Assembly (NCBI GenBank): GCA_905221605.1
Contig: CAJNDS010002645.1
Location: 146,854-186,853 of the forward strand
Source: Symbiodinium natans
Lineage: Eukaryota > Sar > Dinophyceae > Suessiales > Symbiodiniaceae
Direction: 5' to 3'
DNA length: 40,000 bases
Shown here piece by piece: positions 8,104-18,147 of this stretch. Under the pieces are notes generated by a model. It did not search any database. It was not told the DNA's origin and saw nothing but the letters and a program-made list of their open reading frames with translations. Position 1 is the first letter of the stretch. The number at the start of each line of letters is the position of its first letter. Both the position numbers and the translations under genes were made by a program.

Positions 8104-11100
8104 TTAGAGGCTTCCGGCAACCAGCTTGGCAAAGTTGCCGTTCAGGCTGACCAGCTCATCGTAGGTGCCGGACTCAACGACCCGGCCGCCGGACAGAACG
8201 AAGATGTTGTCTGCGTTCCGGATGGTGCAAAGCCGGTGGGCCACTGTGATCGTCGTCTTGCCCACCCTTGCCTCCTGCATGGCCTGCTGCACCATAAGCA
8301 GCCCAGATCATGCATGCGCTGCATATCCATAGAAACATCGCCACAAAGAGCATCCTCGAACAAGTCTCTTTTTCTCTCTCAGAGTCTATGCGACTTCCTA
8401 TGCTGCCAGGCACAGGAGCAGGGCGTCATGTTGATGACGGCAACACACGTGATGAGTCTGTGCATAGTCACGGCGCATCATCAAACACAACGGACGTGAC
8501 GAACCGGTGGCCGTCCGGCCCTCTGTACATCTCCTCTGCACGAAACTGCTCTACGGTCATATTGTAGGTCTCGTGGAACAAAGCTACAAGATACCCTTTG
8601 GCATCTGACTTGTAGACCTCGGATTCTTCTAGACACAGTGCCAGCTTTCGCTGCTTCATGACGCCATGGATGTGTTGTTCTGCTCTCTTGGCCGGCCACT
8701 CCGTGTGGGAAACGCCCATCATGAGGACGTCGCAGATGACAAAGCCATGCTCTTGCCAGCGTGCCTGCTGGTGATAATCCTCAATCCTGATGGGGAGTCG
8801 GCTGCCGCAGGTCCGACCAACCTTGTAGAAGACGGCGCGGTCCTTGTCAACCAATGTCAGCATGTAGTAGACGGCAAAGCCTTCGTAGCCTTGGTCTTCC
8901 AGGCACACGGTCAACATGTCTTTCGCGCATGTCCAGTCTCCAAATGGGGTAAGTCCGGCATGAACTTGTCGGAGCTGCTTGCCCTATGCCCCTTGGCCAT
9001 GTCATCCAGGACCTTCTTCTGCACGGCATCTTGGTAGACCGTAAGCTGACTCCCATCACACCCGCCTCCTGCAGGCTCACCACGGGTTTGCCCACAATCC
9101 GTCTTCGCTGAGGATGGCGAGTGGTCCTGAGAGTCATCTTCAGTCTTCTTCGAGAGCCTCTCCACGGTCGGCATGCTAGGCACTTCCAGGGAGAAAGGAA
9201 TCGAAAACATAACTCAAGAGCGAAAGCTTGAGATACAAACAGCTCCTGGTATTTTCAGCACTCAAAAGTAATGAGGTTCCCTGCAGCAGCAGCCCAGATC
9301 ATGCATGCGCTGGAGCCCCTCCTGCATGGCCTGCTGCTCAAGAACAGAGTCCAAGGCCGAAGTCGCTTCGTCCAGCAACAAGAACCTTTACTGAACTTCT
9401 GGAACTCTAGCAAAAATCACACATTCTTGTCTGTTCTAGGACTATAGTACCCCAAAATTTAGAACTTCTTCCCAAGAATCCCTAAGGAACTGGGGTTGCC
9501 GGAGCAGAGCCCTGGCAAGGGCGCAACGCTGCTTCTGGCCCCCGGAGAGCTTCTCACCACGGAGGCCCACCCGATCCGTCCACTCCACGGCGCCCGTCAA
9601 GACGTAGTCCTCGTTCATGGCTGGGATCATATTCAAAATGTTAAATTTATATTCCTACTTATTGGGTTTAAGTACCCTTAAGAATCAAAAATGTTACCCA
9701 ACTATGACAAAGAATCCATGTGTGCGGTTTTTGCTACTTCCAGCACCTGGGCCTCCGATGCCTCGGGGGAGCCATACCTTACATTCTCCTTCAGGGAGAT
9801 GTCGAAGAGAACAGGCTCCTGGCTGACCATGCCCACCTGACGGCGCCACCAGGCCACATTGAAGTTCCGCAGGTCTGCACCGTCTGCACCTCCGATGCAG
9901 ATGGAGCCTCCTTGGGGGTCGTAGAAGCGCTGTAGCAGTTGGATCACTGTGGACTTGCCGCTGCCGGAGGAACCCACCAAGGCAACAGACTGGCCCATCT
10001 GGATGGTGAAACTGAGAGCATTCAGCACGCGGACCTCGGGAGGAGAGATGAGGCGAGAATGCGAGCAGCAGCGTCAGTGGAATACATGCGTAGGCGGAAA
10101 AAGCAACTACCGGTTTCTAATGCTTGTGGTACCATGTGTATGCCAAGGCTGTCTGCCGCTCGGGCCGTTAGGAAACCCGATTTTTTCCTCTGCGCTTCAT
10201 CAACCCCTATCCGATCCCCTCAGGCCCTCAACGCATAGCCCAGACCTCCGGGCGGTGCGGGTACCAGAAGCACACGTCGCGGAGCTCGATGGACCCGTCC
10301 CCAAGGTTTTCGATATGCCCTTCAGGATGTGTGGCGTCGATCTTGGAAGAGTGGTCAATCAGGCGGAAGACTTCTGCTGCCGCCATCCGCCCGGAGGCAG
10401 CATCTGGAATATGTTGCACAATCGCAGTGACCGACATCACTGCAAAGACCACGCAGAAGAGACTCTGGAGCACCTCACGGGCCTGAAAGCCCCAGTACTG
10501 AATGCAAACGGCGCTCATCCAGAAACCTGCCAGGAAGATCAGCTGCACAAGGCCCAAGTTCAGACCCAGGGAAAGACCGAGCCTCCACGACTTCGCAGAG
10601 TTGAGCTCCGTCACCTTCTCCAAAGACTCATTCACGATTCCCAAAGTTTTCTCTTCAGCCCCCAGGGCCTTCACGGTGCGAATGGACGTGACCGCCTCGG
10701 AGGTGGCTTGGCCGGCCTTGCCATAGGCCTCCATCCTGGCAGGGTCCATCCTTGCCACGCAGCCGGCCACCACCAGGGCCAGTGCGCCACAGATCGGCAT
10801 GAGGCCGCAGAGGACCAAGGAGAGCTCCCAGCAGCCGAAGAGGCTGAAGCCAATACTGAGGATGCAGGTGAACATGGCTGCAAAGGAGTTTCCGAGCTGG
10901 ATGCCTAGCATCTGTCCCACCCGGTTCATCTGACTTTGCAAGGACACGAGAATGCTGGACGTTTGATTCTCAGGCGCATCAAAGAAGGACATGTCCATGC
11001 GGACGGTGCTGGTGAAAGCTTCCTTGCGCAGGATCATGCACAAAGTCTCCTGCACGTAGGCAAAGAACCAGTTCTGACTAAGCACCGCAAGTCCGGAGAC

Positions 11101-13775
11101 CAAGCCGACCAGCACAAGGCCAAGCACGGCAGTGTCTAACTTCGGGCACATCGCCTCAAGGCCACTCAAAGCAGCTTCGGAGAGCGACACCACGGCCGAG
11201 TTGAAGAAGACAGCTTCCAGTGGCAATGTCGCTGCTCCCGCCATCACGATGAAGCCGGTAACAGGCCAAATCCACCAGTACATGCCTGGGGGCATACAAG
11301 CTCTCAACATAGCTCGACTAGATGTTGCACGTCCCCATATTAAGGTCGAGAACCTAGTCAACGAGTCAAAAATTAAGTAGAACCAAGGAAATCCGAGGCA
11401 CTCATCATGCCCAGAAGGCGGCACCAAACACGCCATGTTCCAGCTGTGTGCGTCGACGTCTGCATATCGAGGTGCGCATCATCACGTGGCTGTTCCCCGA
11501 TGGTATTCTTCGCGTCCTCCTCACAGTGCTCCTCGTGCTGCTGCTCTTGGTCGTTCTCCAACGGGTCCGAGTCCGAGTCTTGCTGGTCCTCCTTCTGCTC
11601 CGTCTTAGGCTGCTGGAGCTTTGCCATCTTGTAGTACTGCCCCTTCAGGTCCATCAATTGCTCGTGGCTGCCCTTCTCGCAGCAGTAACCATCTTTGAGG
11701 ACGTAGATGGCATCCGAGCCCTTTATTGTTGTCAACCTGTGAGCAACAGAAATGGTGGTGATGTTGCGGCCCATGATGGTGTTCGCAGAGTCGATCGTAG
11801 CCTGCACCATGCGCTCAGACTCATTGTCCAAAGCTGAGGTTGCCTCATCCAGGAGCAAGACCTGGGGATCCTTTGCGAGGGCGCGAGCAATGGCAACGCG
11901 CTGCCGCTGCCCTCCTGACAGCAACCCCCCGCCTGTGCCTACAAAGGTGTCCATCCCGTCCGGGAGCTCATTCAACGTGTCATAAATCTGTGCAGCCTTA
12001 GCTGCCTGGACCGCCCTCTCGTCAGGGATGGAGTTGTCCAATCCCTTGAGGTTCTTCATGGCAGTCGCGGCGAAGAGGATGGGCTCCTGGCCGACATAGC
12101 CGAGAAGCTTGCGCCAGGCCTTGGCAGGCACCTGGCTCAAGTGGACTCCATTCACCAAGACCTCGCCAGCACTCGGATCATAGAACCGCTCCAAGAGCTG
12201 GATCGTCGTACTCTTGCCAGAGCCACTCTCTCCCACAAGCGCAACCTTTTGGCCCCTCTCGACCCGGAAGCTGAAACTGTTGAGAACCCACCTGGGTGTT
12301 GTCGGGTACCTAAAGCTCACCTTGCGGAACTCGATGCTGTGGACCTCGCTCAGCCCGATTGGGAGCTCCGCGTGCATACAGGGCGGTCCCTCAATCTCAC
12401 GCTCTCTGCAGGCCATCACCTCCTTCATCGCCTTTGCGGAAGCGGCGGCTCTTGCCATCACAGGGGCGAATCCGCTGAAAGCGCTGAGCGCTGAAACGCC
12501 GACCATCATGGAGATCATGACGGTGATGATGCGGATGGGCTCGAAGCTGGCGTTTTCCGCAGACATGAGGATGTGGCCGCCGAACCAAAGCGCAAGCGCG
12601 TAGAGGCACGGGTAGAAGAAATTGAGGACCCCCCATGCAGCCCCGATCCTCGTCCCTGAGCGGATGCCACCAACTTTGGCGGGAAGCAGCTCTTTTTCGA
12701 AGCGAGCGACCTCGCTGGTCTCCCCGCCGAACGCCGCAACTGTCCGAATGGCCATCAATGACTCCTCCGCAACCGCAGAGGCCCGGGCAAAGTTGGCCTG
12801 CTGCAAGGCGGTGAAGAGCTCGATCTCCTTGCCCATGTGGTGACCAGCGAACATCAAGATGGGAAGTACGGCGCAAACGACTAGGGCCAGCTCCCAGCCT
12901 TCGTAAAGGGCCAGGGACAAGCCCGTCACAAACTGGGCCAAGGTTGAAATCAGGTACCCCAGCGCTGATGACATGAACAGGTACACATTTGTAGAGTCGC
13001 TCTCCAGCTGGGCTGCCACCCCTGCAGGTTCGTGCTCGTCGTACCAGCAAACCTTCGGGACCAACCCATGATCACAACGGAATAGACCCATGGACCTACC
13101 CGCTTTACCCTTCAGAGGTATGGAAAAGCATCCATGAAGCCCTACCCCTAGGAAATATGCACCCAAAACCCACACCAATCTGCACTTGACTAGGAACATC
13201 CAAGGACAGGAGCGCTTCAACGAAGCCGCGATGCCAGCGGTGGGCCTGCTTGGCGGCGGCCCAGGCCAAGCAGCTCTGCCAACCGAAAGCCAGGCAGAAC
13301 TGGATAGCTCCCAAGGCGCCAATCTGCGCGAACCCACGAAGTGTAGGAGTTGTGATTGTGGGGTTCAGGGAGAGTTTAGGGCAGGGGCTCGACTTGCAGA
13401 GGCTCTTACTGTGATCCAAAGTCTCCCTCTTCTACGTGGGCTTTTTGGAGCCTTGATGAGCTCAGGCGTCATGGCATCCAACTCTCTCGCATGGTCTGCA
13501 AGCGCCAAGGTGGTGATGCTCTCCCCCATGAACAGTGCTATGGCTGGCGTTGCTACACCCTGCGCAGTGGCAAAAAGAACACCAAGTGCCAGCGCGATCT
13601 TTTCGCAACCCTTCAGCTGCCATTCCACCTTTTCGCGACTGCGTGCAGCTTGGTCTTTGTAGGGCTCGACACCTTCCTCCTCTGTCTTCCCAGTTTCAAC
13701 ATCACTCTTGACCGGCTTGACCGGCCTGCGGCCTAAGAGCACAGGCAGCTGATTCTCAATGGAGGACCGCTGCAT
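8104..13775 (-). CDS. Full-size ABCB/MDR-type ABC exporter
   Basis: Eight exons: 13775-13410, 13323-13198, 13052-11411, 11285-10246, 10035 to about 9722, about 9620-9491, 9385-9331 and 8283-8104 (TAA). About 1,280 residues in TMD-NBD-TMD-NBD order, the size of a P-glycoprotein-like exporter. NBD1: A-loop Tyr in FRYPTTP, Walker [10 protein letters not shown] (about residue 438), signature LSGGQRQR, Walker B plus catalytic Glu [12 protein letters not shown]-loop AHR. NBD2: FWYPHRP, Walker [15 protein letters not shown]-loop, [20 protein letters not shown] and AHR. Both sites are canonical, so both should hydrolyse ATP. An acidic Gln/Glu/Asp-rich linker separates the halves. Introns: 13324-13409 GT-AG, 13053-13197 GT-AG, 11286-11410 GC-AG, 10036-10245 GT-AG, 9386-9490 GT-AG, 8284-9330 GC-AG. 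The junction near 9620-9722 is unresolved. Start chosen at the ATG (MQRSSIEN) preceding the cytosolic tail before TM1. Likely exports hydrophobic compounds across a membrane; substrate unknown. Confidence 0.9.
8271..8290. repeat. Outer direct repeat R1, acceptor-side copy
   Basis: A 20-bp sequence identical to 9318-9337, same orientation. Both copies overlap exon ends and encode QQAMQE of NBD2, so the splice site can slide within it. GC-AG is possible at GCAG^GCC. Confidence 0.95.
8297..8321. repeat. Inner direct repeat R2, acceptor-side copy
   Basis: A 25-bp sequence identical to 9288-9312 and in the same orientation, holding an ATGCAT core. It looks like a target-site duplication around 8322-9287. 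Confidence 0.95.
8468..8917 (-). CDS. Putative GIY-YIG (T5orf172/MUG113-like) nuclease-domain protein
   Basis: A 149-residue ORF on the transporter's strand, wholly inside its last intron. Residues fit the GIY-YIG layout: VYYML at 16-20 for the first motif, YKVGRT at 31-36 for the second, Arg44 on the following helix, Glu80 in [11 protein letters not shown] as the candidate metal-binding Glu with His84, and Glu100 in ESEVYK near the end. The YKVGRT form and the E...H helix resemble T5orf172/MUG113 proteins more than classic intron-encoded enzymes. Known members cut DNA; here activity is inference. Its ATG overlaps the stop of the upstream ORF (ATGTTGA). It could be expressed from the pre-mRNA, from its own transcript, or be a decaying passenger. 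Confidence 0.5.
   Translation of the reverse strand: MLTVCLEDQGYEGFAVYYMLTLVDKDRAVFYKVGRTCGSRLPIRIEDYHQQARWQEHGFVICDVLMMGVSHTEWPAKRAEQHIHGVMKQRKLALCLEESEVYKSDAKGYLVALFHETYNMTVEQFRAEEMYRGPDGHRFVTSVVFDDAP
8911..9210 (-). CDS. Hypothetical ORF upstream of the GIY-YIG ORF
   Basis: 99 codons, beginning [13 protein letters not shown], hydrophilic and Ser/Asp/Lys-rich ([16 protein letters not shown]), then [17 protein letters not shown]. It ends in a TGA that overlaps the next ATG by seven bases in another frame. It could be the N-terminal part of the nuclease-domain protein separated by a one-base frameshift, or a separate short protein. No family recognised. Confidence 0.35.
   Translation of the reverse strand: MFSIPFSLEVPSMPTVERLSKKTEDDSQDHSPSSAKTDCGQTRGEPAGGGCDGSQLTVYQDAVQKKVLDDMAKGHRASSSDKFMPDLPHLETGHARKTC
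9288..9312. repeat. Inner direct repeat R2, donor-side copy
   Basis: 25-bp exact match to 8297-8321. Confidence 0.95.
9318..9337. repeat. Outer direct repeat R1, donor-side copy
   Basis: 20-bp exact match to 8271-8290, separated from R2 by 5 bp. Confidence 0.95.
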
Positions 13776-15062
13776 CTTAGGGTGCGAAGAAACGGGAAGA
13801 GGACCTGGATGGTTCTCTCCTACAATCCCTGCAGCCAATGCCATGAGACAAAGCTCAGAGAGCGCTTTCAACATGACCGTGCACTGACTCACGCCGCATG
13901 ACCGTGTGCACACACAAGCCGCAGGGCCAAAAGCACCCGAGACAAAGGATTTGCAGACTTGGCTCTCCGCCCCTGAAGTTGTTATCTTACACTTCATATG
14001 TGTCATCCAGGCCAATTCAAGCAACCTACGATAGAAGGCCGATTCCAGCTTAACCACGCCCCGTTGAGGCTAACGCCATCCATTGCGGACCCGAAGGTTT
14101 TGCATGTTCAAGGGTCTTTGGGGGGCTGGGCGGGTAAGAACGTGCATTCAAAGATGGCGACCTTGCCCATAACACGGGTATTGTTACAGTGCTTTTGCCA
14201 AGGATGTTTGACGTTTATGGAACAAGACGCGCGGCTACAAGCGTTCATGCCCTTGGCGAAGATGCCCAAAACATTGTATTTAGCATTTTTGCTTCACTAT
14301 GCAACATATTATGGAACCGGGAGAGAGGTGTTGCTGGCTGAGCCACACAAGCACAGAACCAAAAAACAAAGATGCTTGCCTCTTCACCCAGAAGGGCTCG
14401 GAGAGCGTGGTCTGCCAGCACTGGCAAACCAGATCCTGCGCCACAGTAGACGTCACAGCGTGCGACAAAGCGCTTCATGGCGCTCTGCGACAATCATGAG
14501 GCGACAAGCCAGGAACGTCCTGTCGGCACCTCCTCGGGGAAGGATTCAGAGGCATCAGCCGTCACAGAGTATCGCTTAAAGTACGCAAGCGACAGAAAAT
14601 GACACACAGGGGCGCCTCTGGAAGCTGCACGGCCAATGACGATCTGCGTAGCTGTGCCAAAGCGAACTCTGCTGGTTTTAGCCGCAGGACCCCCCCCCCC
14701 CCTTGCCTGTCTTCAGTCGCCTGAGCTGCTGCATCCTGCTTCGATGCCTCTGCAGGTCTAAGGGTCCTATAGGGTCATGTAGATGTCCCCAGGGAAACCC
14801 CCTCCAGGTCTGCTTAAGGAGCCTTGGAAGCCTGGGAGCTGCAGGCGTGGCTCCAGGACATGAAGCAGTCCACGAGGATCAGGCGGTCATCCTGCCGAAC
14901 CACACCGGAGCGCAAAAAACACTAAAAAAGGCTCCAAAAAAGGCAAGAGGTGGCGCGCTCCTTCACTCCCAGGGCTACACAGGACGCCGACAGAAGCCTC
15001 TTCTTGTCAGCCTTTAAGGGGCAAGAATGCGAGGGCCCACATAGCTCAAGTAGGAGAATTAC
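13776..15062. other. 5' flank of the ABC gene; spacer
   Basis: The minus frame stays open to about 14057 upstream of the chosen ATG, with a hydrophobic MLKALSELCLMALAAG stretch, so an upstream start is possible. Beyond that no gene is recognised. A 13-base C run lies at 14690-14702. Confidence 0.45.
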
Positions 15063-15554
15063 TTTTGAGTGCTGTCCAATCTCCGGACTCTCTCTTTGCC
15101 TCGGCTCTCTTGGCAGCAAGTGCACGATCTGCTTCGGCCTGCAGCCCGGGGGGCAATTCCGGAGCCCCGGGAAGGTGTATGTTCGGCAGAGAATGAAGAC
15201 ACATTGACTCACATTGACGACACGAGAGGCGTCCGCTGAGTCGCACAATGCGAGACCAGCAGCTCTCACATACTCTGAGCAGTGTACCGCATCCTCCTTT
15301 ACTGGCACAGCAATTGCCGCGCCTTTTCAGCAGTCACCACCAGTACGATCATAGCTTCACTTGTCACATCCCTCTGCCTGCAGACCCGCTTAGTCCGCCA
15401 GTGGAGATAGCCTTGACGGCCTTTCAGTTCTCGCAGGAAAGCACGCGGAGACATTGCATGCGCTCCGCACCTCACTCAGCGCCCGCAGCTGCTCGAGGAT
15501 GTCGCGGTCCACCTCGCGCACTCCTGGAGCCACTTGCACAGCTGCACTATGGAT
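15063..15554 (-). CDS. Two exons of an unrecognised helical protein
   Basis: Exon 15554-15471 (28 codons, AG acceptor, GT donor) reads IHSAAVQVAPGVREVDRDIL... and joins in phase 0 to exon 15138-15063, which begins AEADRALAAKRAEAKRESGD and ends at a GT donor. The joined product around the junction (EQLRALSEAEADRALAAK) is Ala/Glu/Arg-rich with coiled-coil character. Neither end of the gene was found and no family is recognised. Composition and clean phase are the only support. Confidence 0.4.
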
Positions 15555-15894
15555 CTGAGGGCGCAGAGACAAGCATGAGCAAAAGAAAGGCCATGGAAAG
15601 AAGCTGATCCTCCTGGTGAAGGGCCCTGGGCTCCCTGTAACCGCCCTGCCTTCAGAGCGCATAAAACCGAACCATGGCAGGCTTGGGGGGACCGTGATCA
15701 CTGCATATCTTCTTTCACTCTCACAGCGTGTCGCACCCAACCGTCAAGGGCCACCCTGTCAGAAGGCAGCCCTCTGTGATAGTCTTCGACTGTCACTGGG
15801 CGTGGGCGGCTTCTCCACACATTGAGAGGCTGGATCATGTGCTATGTACATCAGCTGCCGACCCGCATCTTGTTCTTAACGCGAACTCGTCAGC

Positions 15895-16257
15895 TTAGCC
15901 ATTCTTTGATCTCAGCTTTAGCACGGCGATGCTCCTACCAAACAGCAGCCAGAAAATCCCGATGGATGCGCAGCTTCTTGTATGACGGCGCACGGTGACC
16001 ACCCCGTGTCCTTGCACTTCTGGTTGTTGGCTTTGGCAGGCTTCTTCCTCAGAAGTCGAAGCGATGCTCGCCTTTTGTTCCGAGTCTTGGGGCTTGTGGC
16101 ATGGCAAGGGCGATTTAGGCATGGACTTTTGCTGCTTCTGCAAGTTCGCTCGCGCCTGCACGAAGCACAAAGAAATGATAACCAGTATAAGCATGAGATC
16201 TATTTGATGCGGTCCCCATACAGCAAGAGTCTCCTTAAGACCTGACGGTAGCTGCAA
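15895..16257 (-). CDS. Hypothetical single-pass membrane protein
   Basis: 120-codon ORF with one clear hydrophobic segment (LMLILVIISLCFV) followed by a Lys/Gln/Ser/Glu-rich tail. Could be an exon or a chance ORF; no homolog recognised. Confidence 0.25.
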   Translation of the reverse strand: MQLPSGLKETLAVWGPHQIDLMLILVIISLCFVQARANLQKQQKSMPKSPLPCHKPQDSEQKASIASTSEEEACQSQQPEVQGHGVVTVRRHTRSCASIGIFWLLFGRSIAVLKLRSKNG

Positions 16258-17760
16258 TTAGCCCTTGTTGCAGTCGTAACCCACCAAGCACAAGCATATT
16301 TGTAGAGAATCATACCATAAGCACCACAACAAGCACAATAATCATCATTTCCATGACTACCAAAATCTAAAGAGAACTTTGGCCTCTTTGGCTGTTTGGC
16401 GCTTGCGCACCCGTCGACCTGTGTCGACACCTGACTGCTGCAGTGATACAAAGCCATCTCCTAGGACTGAGCTGAGGGCTCGTAGGGTTCAGTGGCCGCC
16501 TGTTGTGCGACGTGTATCATGAACCCCCCATCAACAGGAGCCCCGAAAGAGAGCCTCATTTAGAACTCACACACACACACACATGGGCTGTACCTGCGGA
16601 AAGACACATGGGGCATGGGGCATACTAATTCTTCGCACTCGTGACAGTCCAAAGACCGACTTGGGCTACTATCACAGAGCCCTCGGCACTACCCGGCCAT
16701 GTATTCAGCGAGGTTTAGCTGAGGAGGTATGACATCGCAATTGGAGTCGCGCGGCTGACTTGTCCCGGAGCTGCCTCCTCCTGGGACCAAGAGTATTTAA
16801 ACCCTCAAGCTAGGAAAAAAAAACATGCTAAGCCTCCCCAAACACACAAATCTTAAAGAACATAGCACGCTGGAAGGCTGCGAAGCATCGAGCCCTGTCC
16901 TCGCTCTCCTCGCTGGCACTGCCTCCCTCATCGGCCCCGACGGCCACCCTGGCGCAAGTGTTGTGAAAATGTTGGGACGTTTTTCTGTGACGGTCGTGGC
17001 ACGTGCAAACGAACAGGGCTTCTTAACGAGCGCAAGAGAAAACGAGCGCTCGAAAACTGGCACGTTCACTTCGTTCACTGCGTTCACGTGATCGCTAATA
17101 AGAAGAAAACGAAGTGAATGCAGGGAGCGCACGTGTCTACAATTGCGTACATGTGCATAGGACGTGTCTTACCATTGTTCCCGCAGTAGTTTCTCTCAGT
17201 CATCTAACATTCAGTTCATGTCCCACAATTAAACAATATTAAGAGCGTAACGAAGTGTGCGTCCTTTCACTCCTTACCTTCGTGTTTTTAATGGTGGGGG
17301 TTTTGCGTGAACGACTCTTGGTGTTTGGAGGAAAAACCAATGACAAGAGATTCCAAGAACTGCCAAAAGGTACCTTGAACAGGAGTAAGAGAGCACACAT
17401 GACAGGCAAGAACTGTGCACACCCATGTTAATGTACGGATTGTTGTGGCGTGTTTGCGGCATGTTCGCCAAAAAGCATGAGCACTCTTAGCAGCGCATCT
17501 GGTTGCAGAAACATCAAACATACTCTTGCAAGATAATCTTTAAAAAAAGGCAAACACGCTGAACATTCCAGTGTTGCGGGCATGTTCGAGGCTTGTGACA
17601 CTGTTTTGGGCATGGTTAGAGTAACGTGGCCTGCCCACCCCGCCACCCCCACCCCGGCCCCCCCAGCCCCCCAAAAAAAAATCCAGACATTTAAGAATGT
17701 GTTTCAAGCGAAAAGAACAAAAGTACAACGAGGATTTGCAGAGAAACTCGCTCAAAACTC
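16258..17760. other. Spacer with microsatellites
   Basis: (CA)8 at about 16568-16583 and a C-rich/A-rich tract at 17636-17683. No gene recognised. Confidence 0.5.
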
Positions 17761-18016
17761 GAACCCTAAACCCTAAACCCTGAACCCTAAACCCTAAATA
17801 CCCTAAACCCTAGACTCTAGCATTGCAACCAGGCCACTCACCGGGAGCCCCTGGATCTGCCTCCTGGTCGGCCTCGCCTGCGAAGCTGCCCCGGTTTCTG
17901 GGGCTTCTTAACTTTAAGCGAGGGGGGTTCATGGGGGGGTAGGTACCCAGATTTTAGGGTTTAGGGTTTAGAGTTTAGGGTTTTAGGGTTTAGGATGAGG
18001 GTTGAGGGTTAGGGTT
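17761..18016. repeat. Degenerate telomere-type repeats in both orientations
   Basis: CCCTAAA-type units at 17763-17816, then TTTAGGG-type units at about 17953-18016: the two strands switch within 150 bp. A few units are altered (CCCTGAA, TTTTAGGG). Confidence 0.85.
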
Positions 18017-18047
18017 CTTAAGGGGGGTTCATGGGGGGGTAGGTACC
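17921..18047. repeat. 27-bp direct repeat, copies exactly 100 bp apart
   Basis: 17921-17947 and 18021-18047 are identical G-rich 27-mers ending in GGTACC. A diverged inverted copy follows at about 18111-18147 (CCACCCTTGAACCCCC). Confidence 0.85.
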
Positions 18048-18147
18048 TGGGGAACCGCAGGGTAGCTTAGGGAGCCTTAGGGAGCAGCAGGGAGTACCTC
18101 GGGTTACAGACCACCCTTGAACCCCCGCCCTTAAGAACCCGCTTCAC

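Larger units (their letters stand above)
8284..9330 (-). mobile_element. Oversized last intron of the ABC gene with nested GIY-YIG ORF
   Basis: This 1,047-bp intron is about five times longer than any other in the gene. Its ends are arranged as R1, a 5-bp gap, R2 at the donor side, and R2, a 6-bp gap, R1 at the acceptor side, all in direct orientation. The inner unit 8322-9287 (966 bp) lies between the 25-bp R2 copies and carries two sense-strand ORFs. No terminal inverted repeats were seen at its ends. A hairpin (CTCAAG ... CTTGAG) lies at about 9206-9228, near the first ORF's start. Calling it a mobile unit is inference from the repeats and the ORF. Confidence 0.55.

Noticed and set aside
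9949-10908. 319-codon plus-strand ORF
   Set aside because: Antisense to the ABC transporter exons and NBD2; the minus frame has the conserved motifs.
11448-11837. Leu/Val-rich plus ORF
   Set aside because: Antisense to the acidic linker and NBD1 end of the ABC gene.
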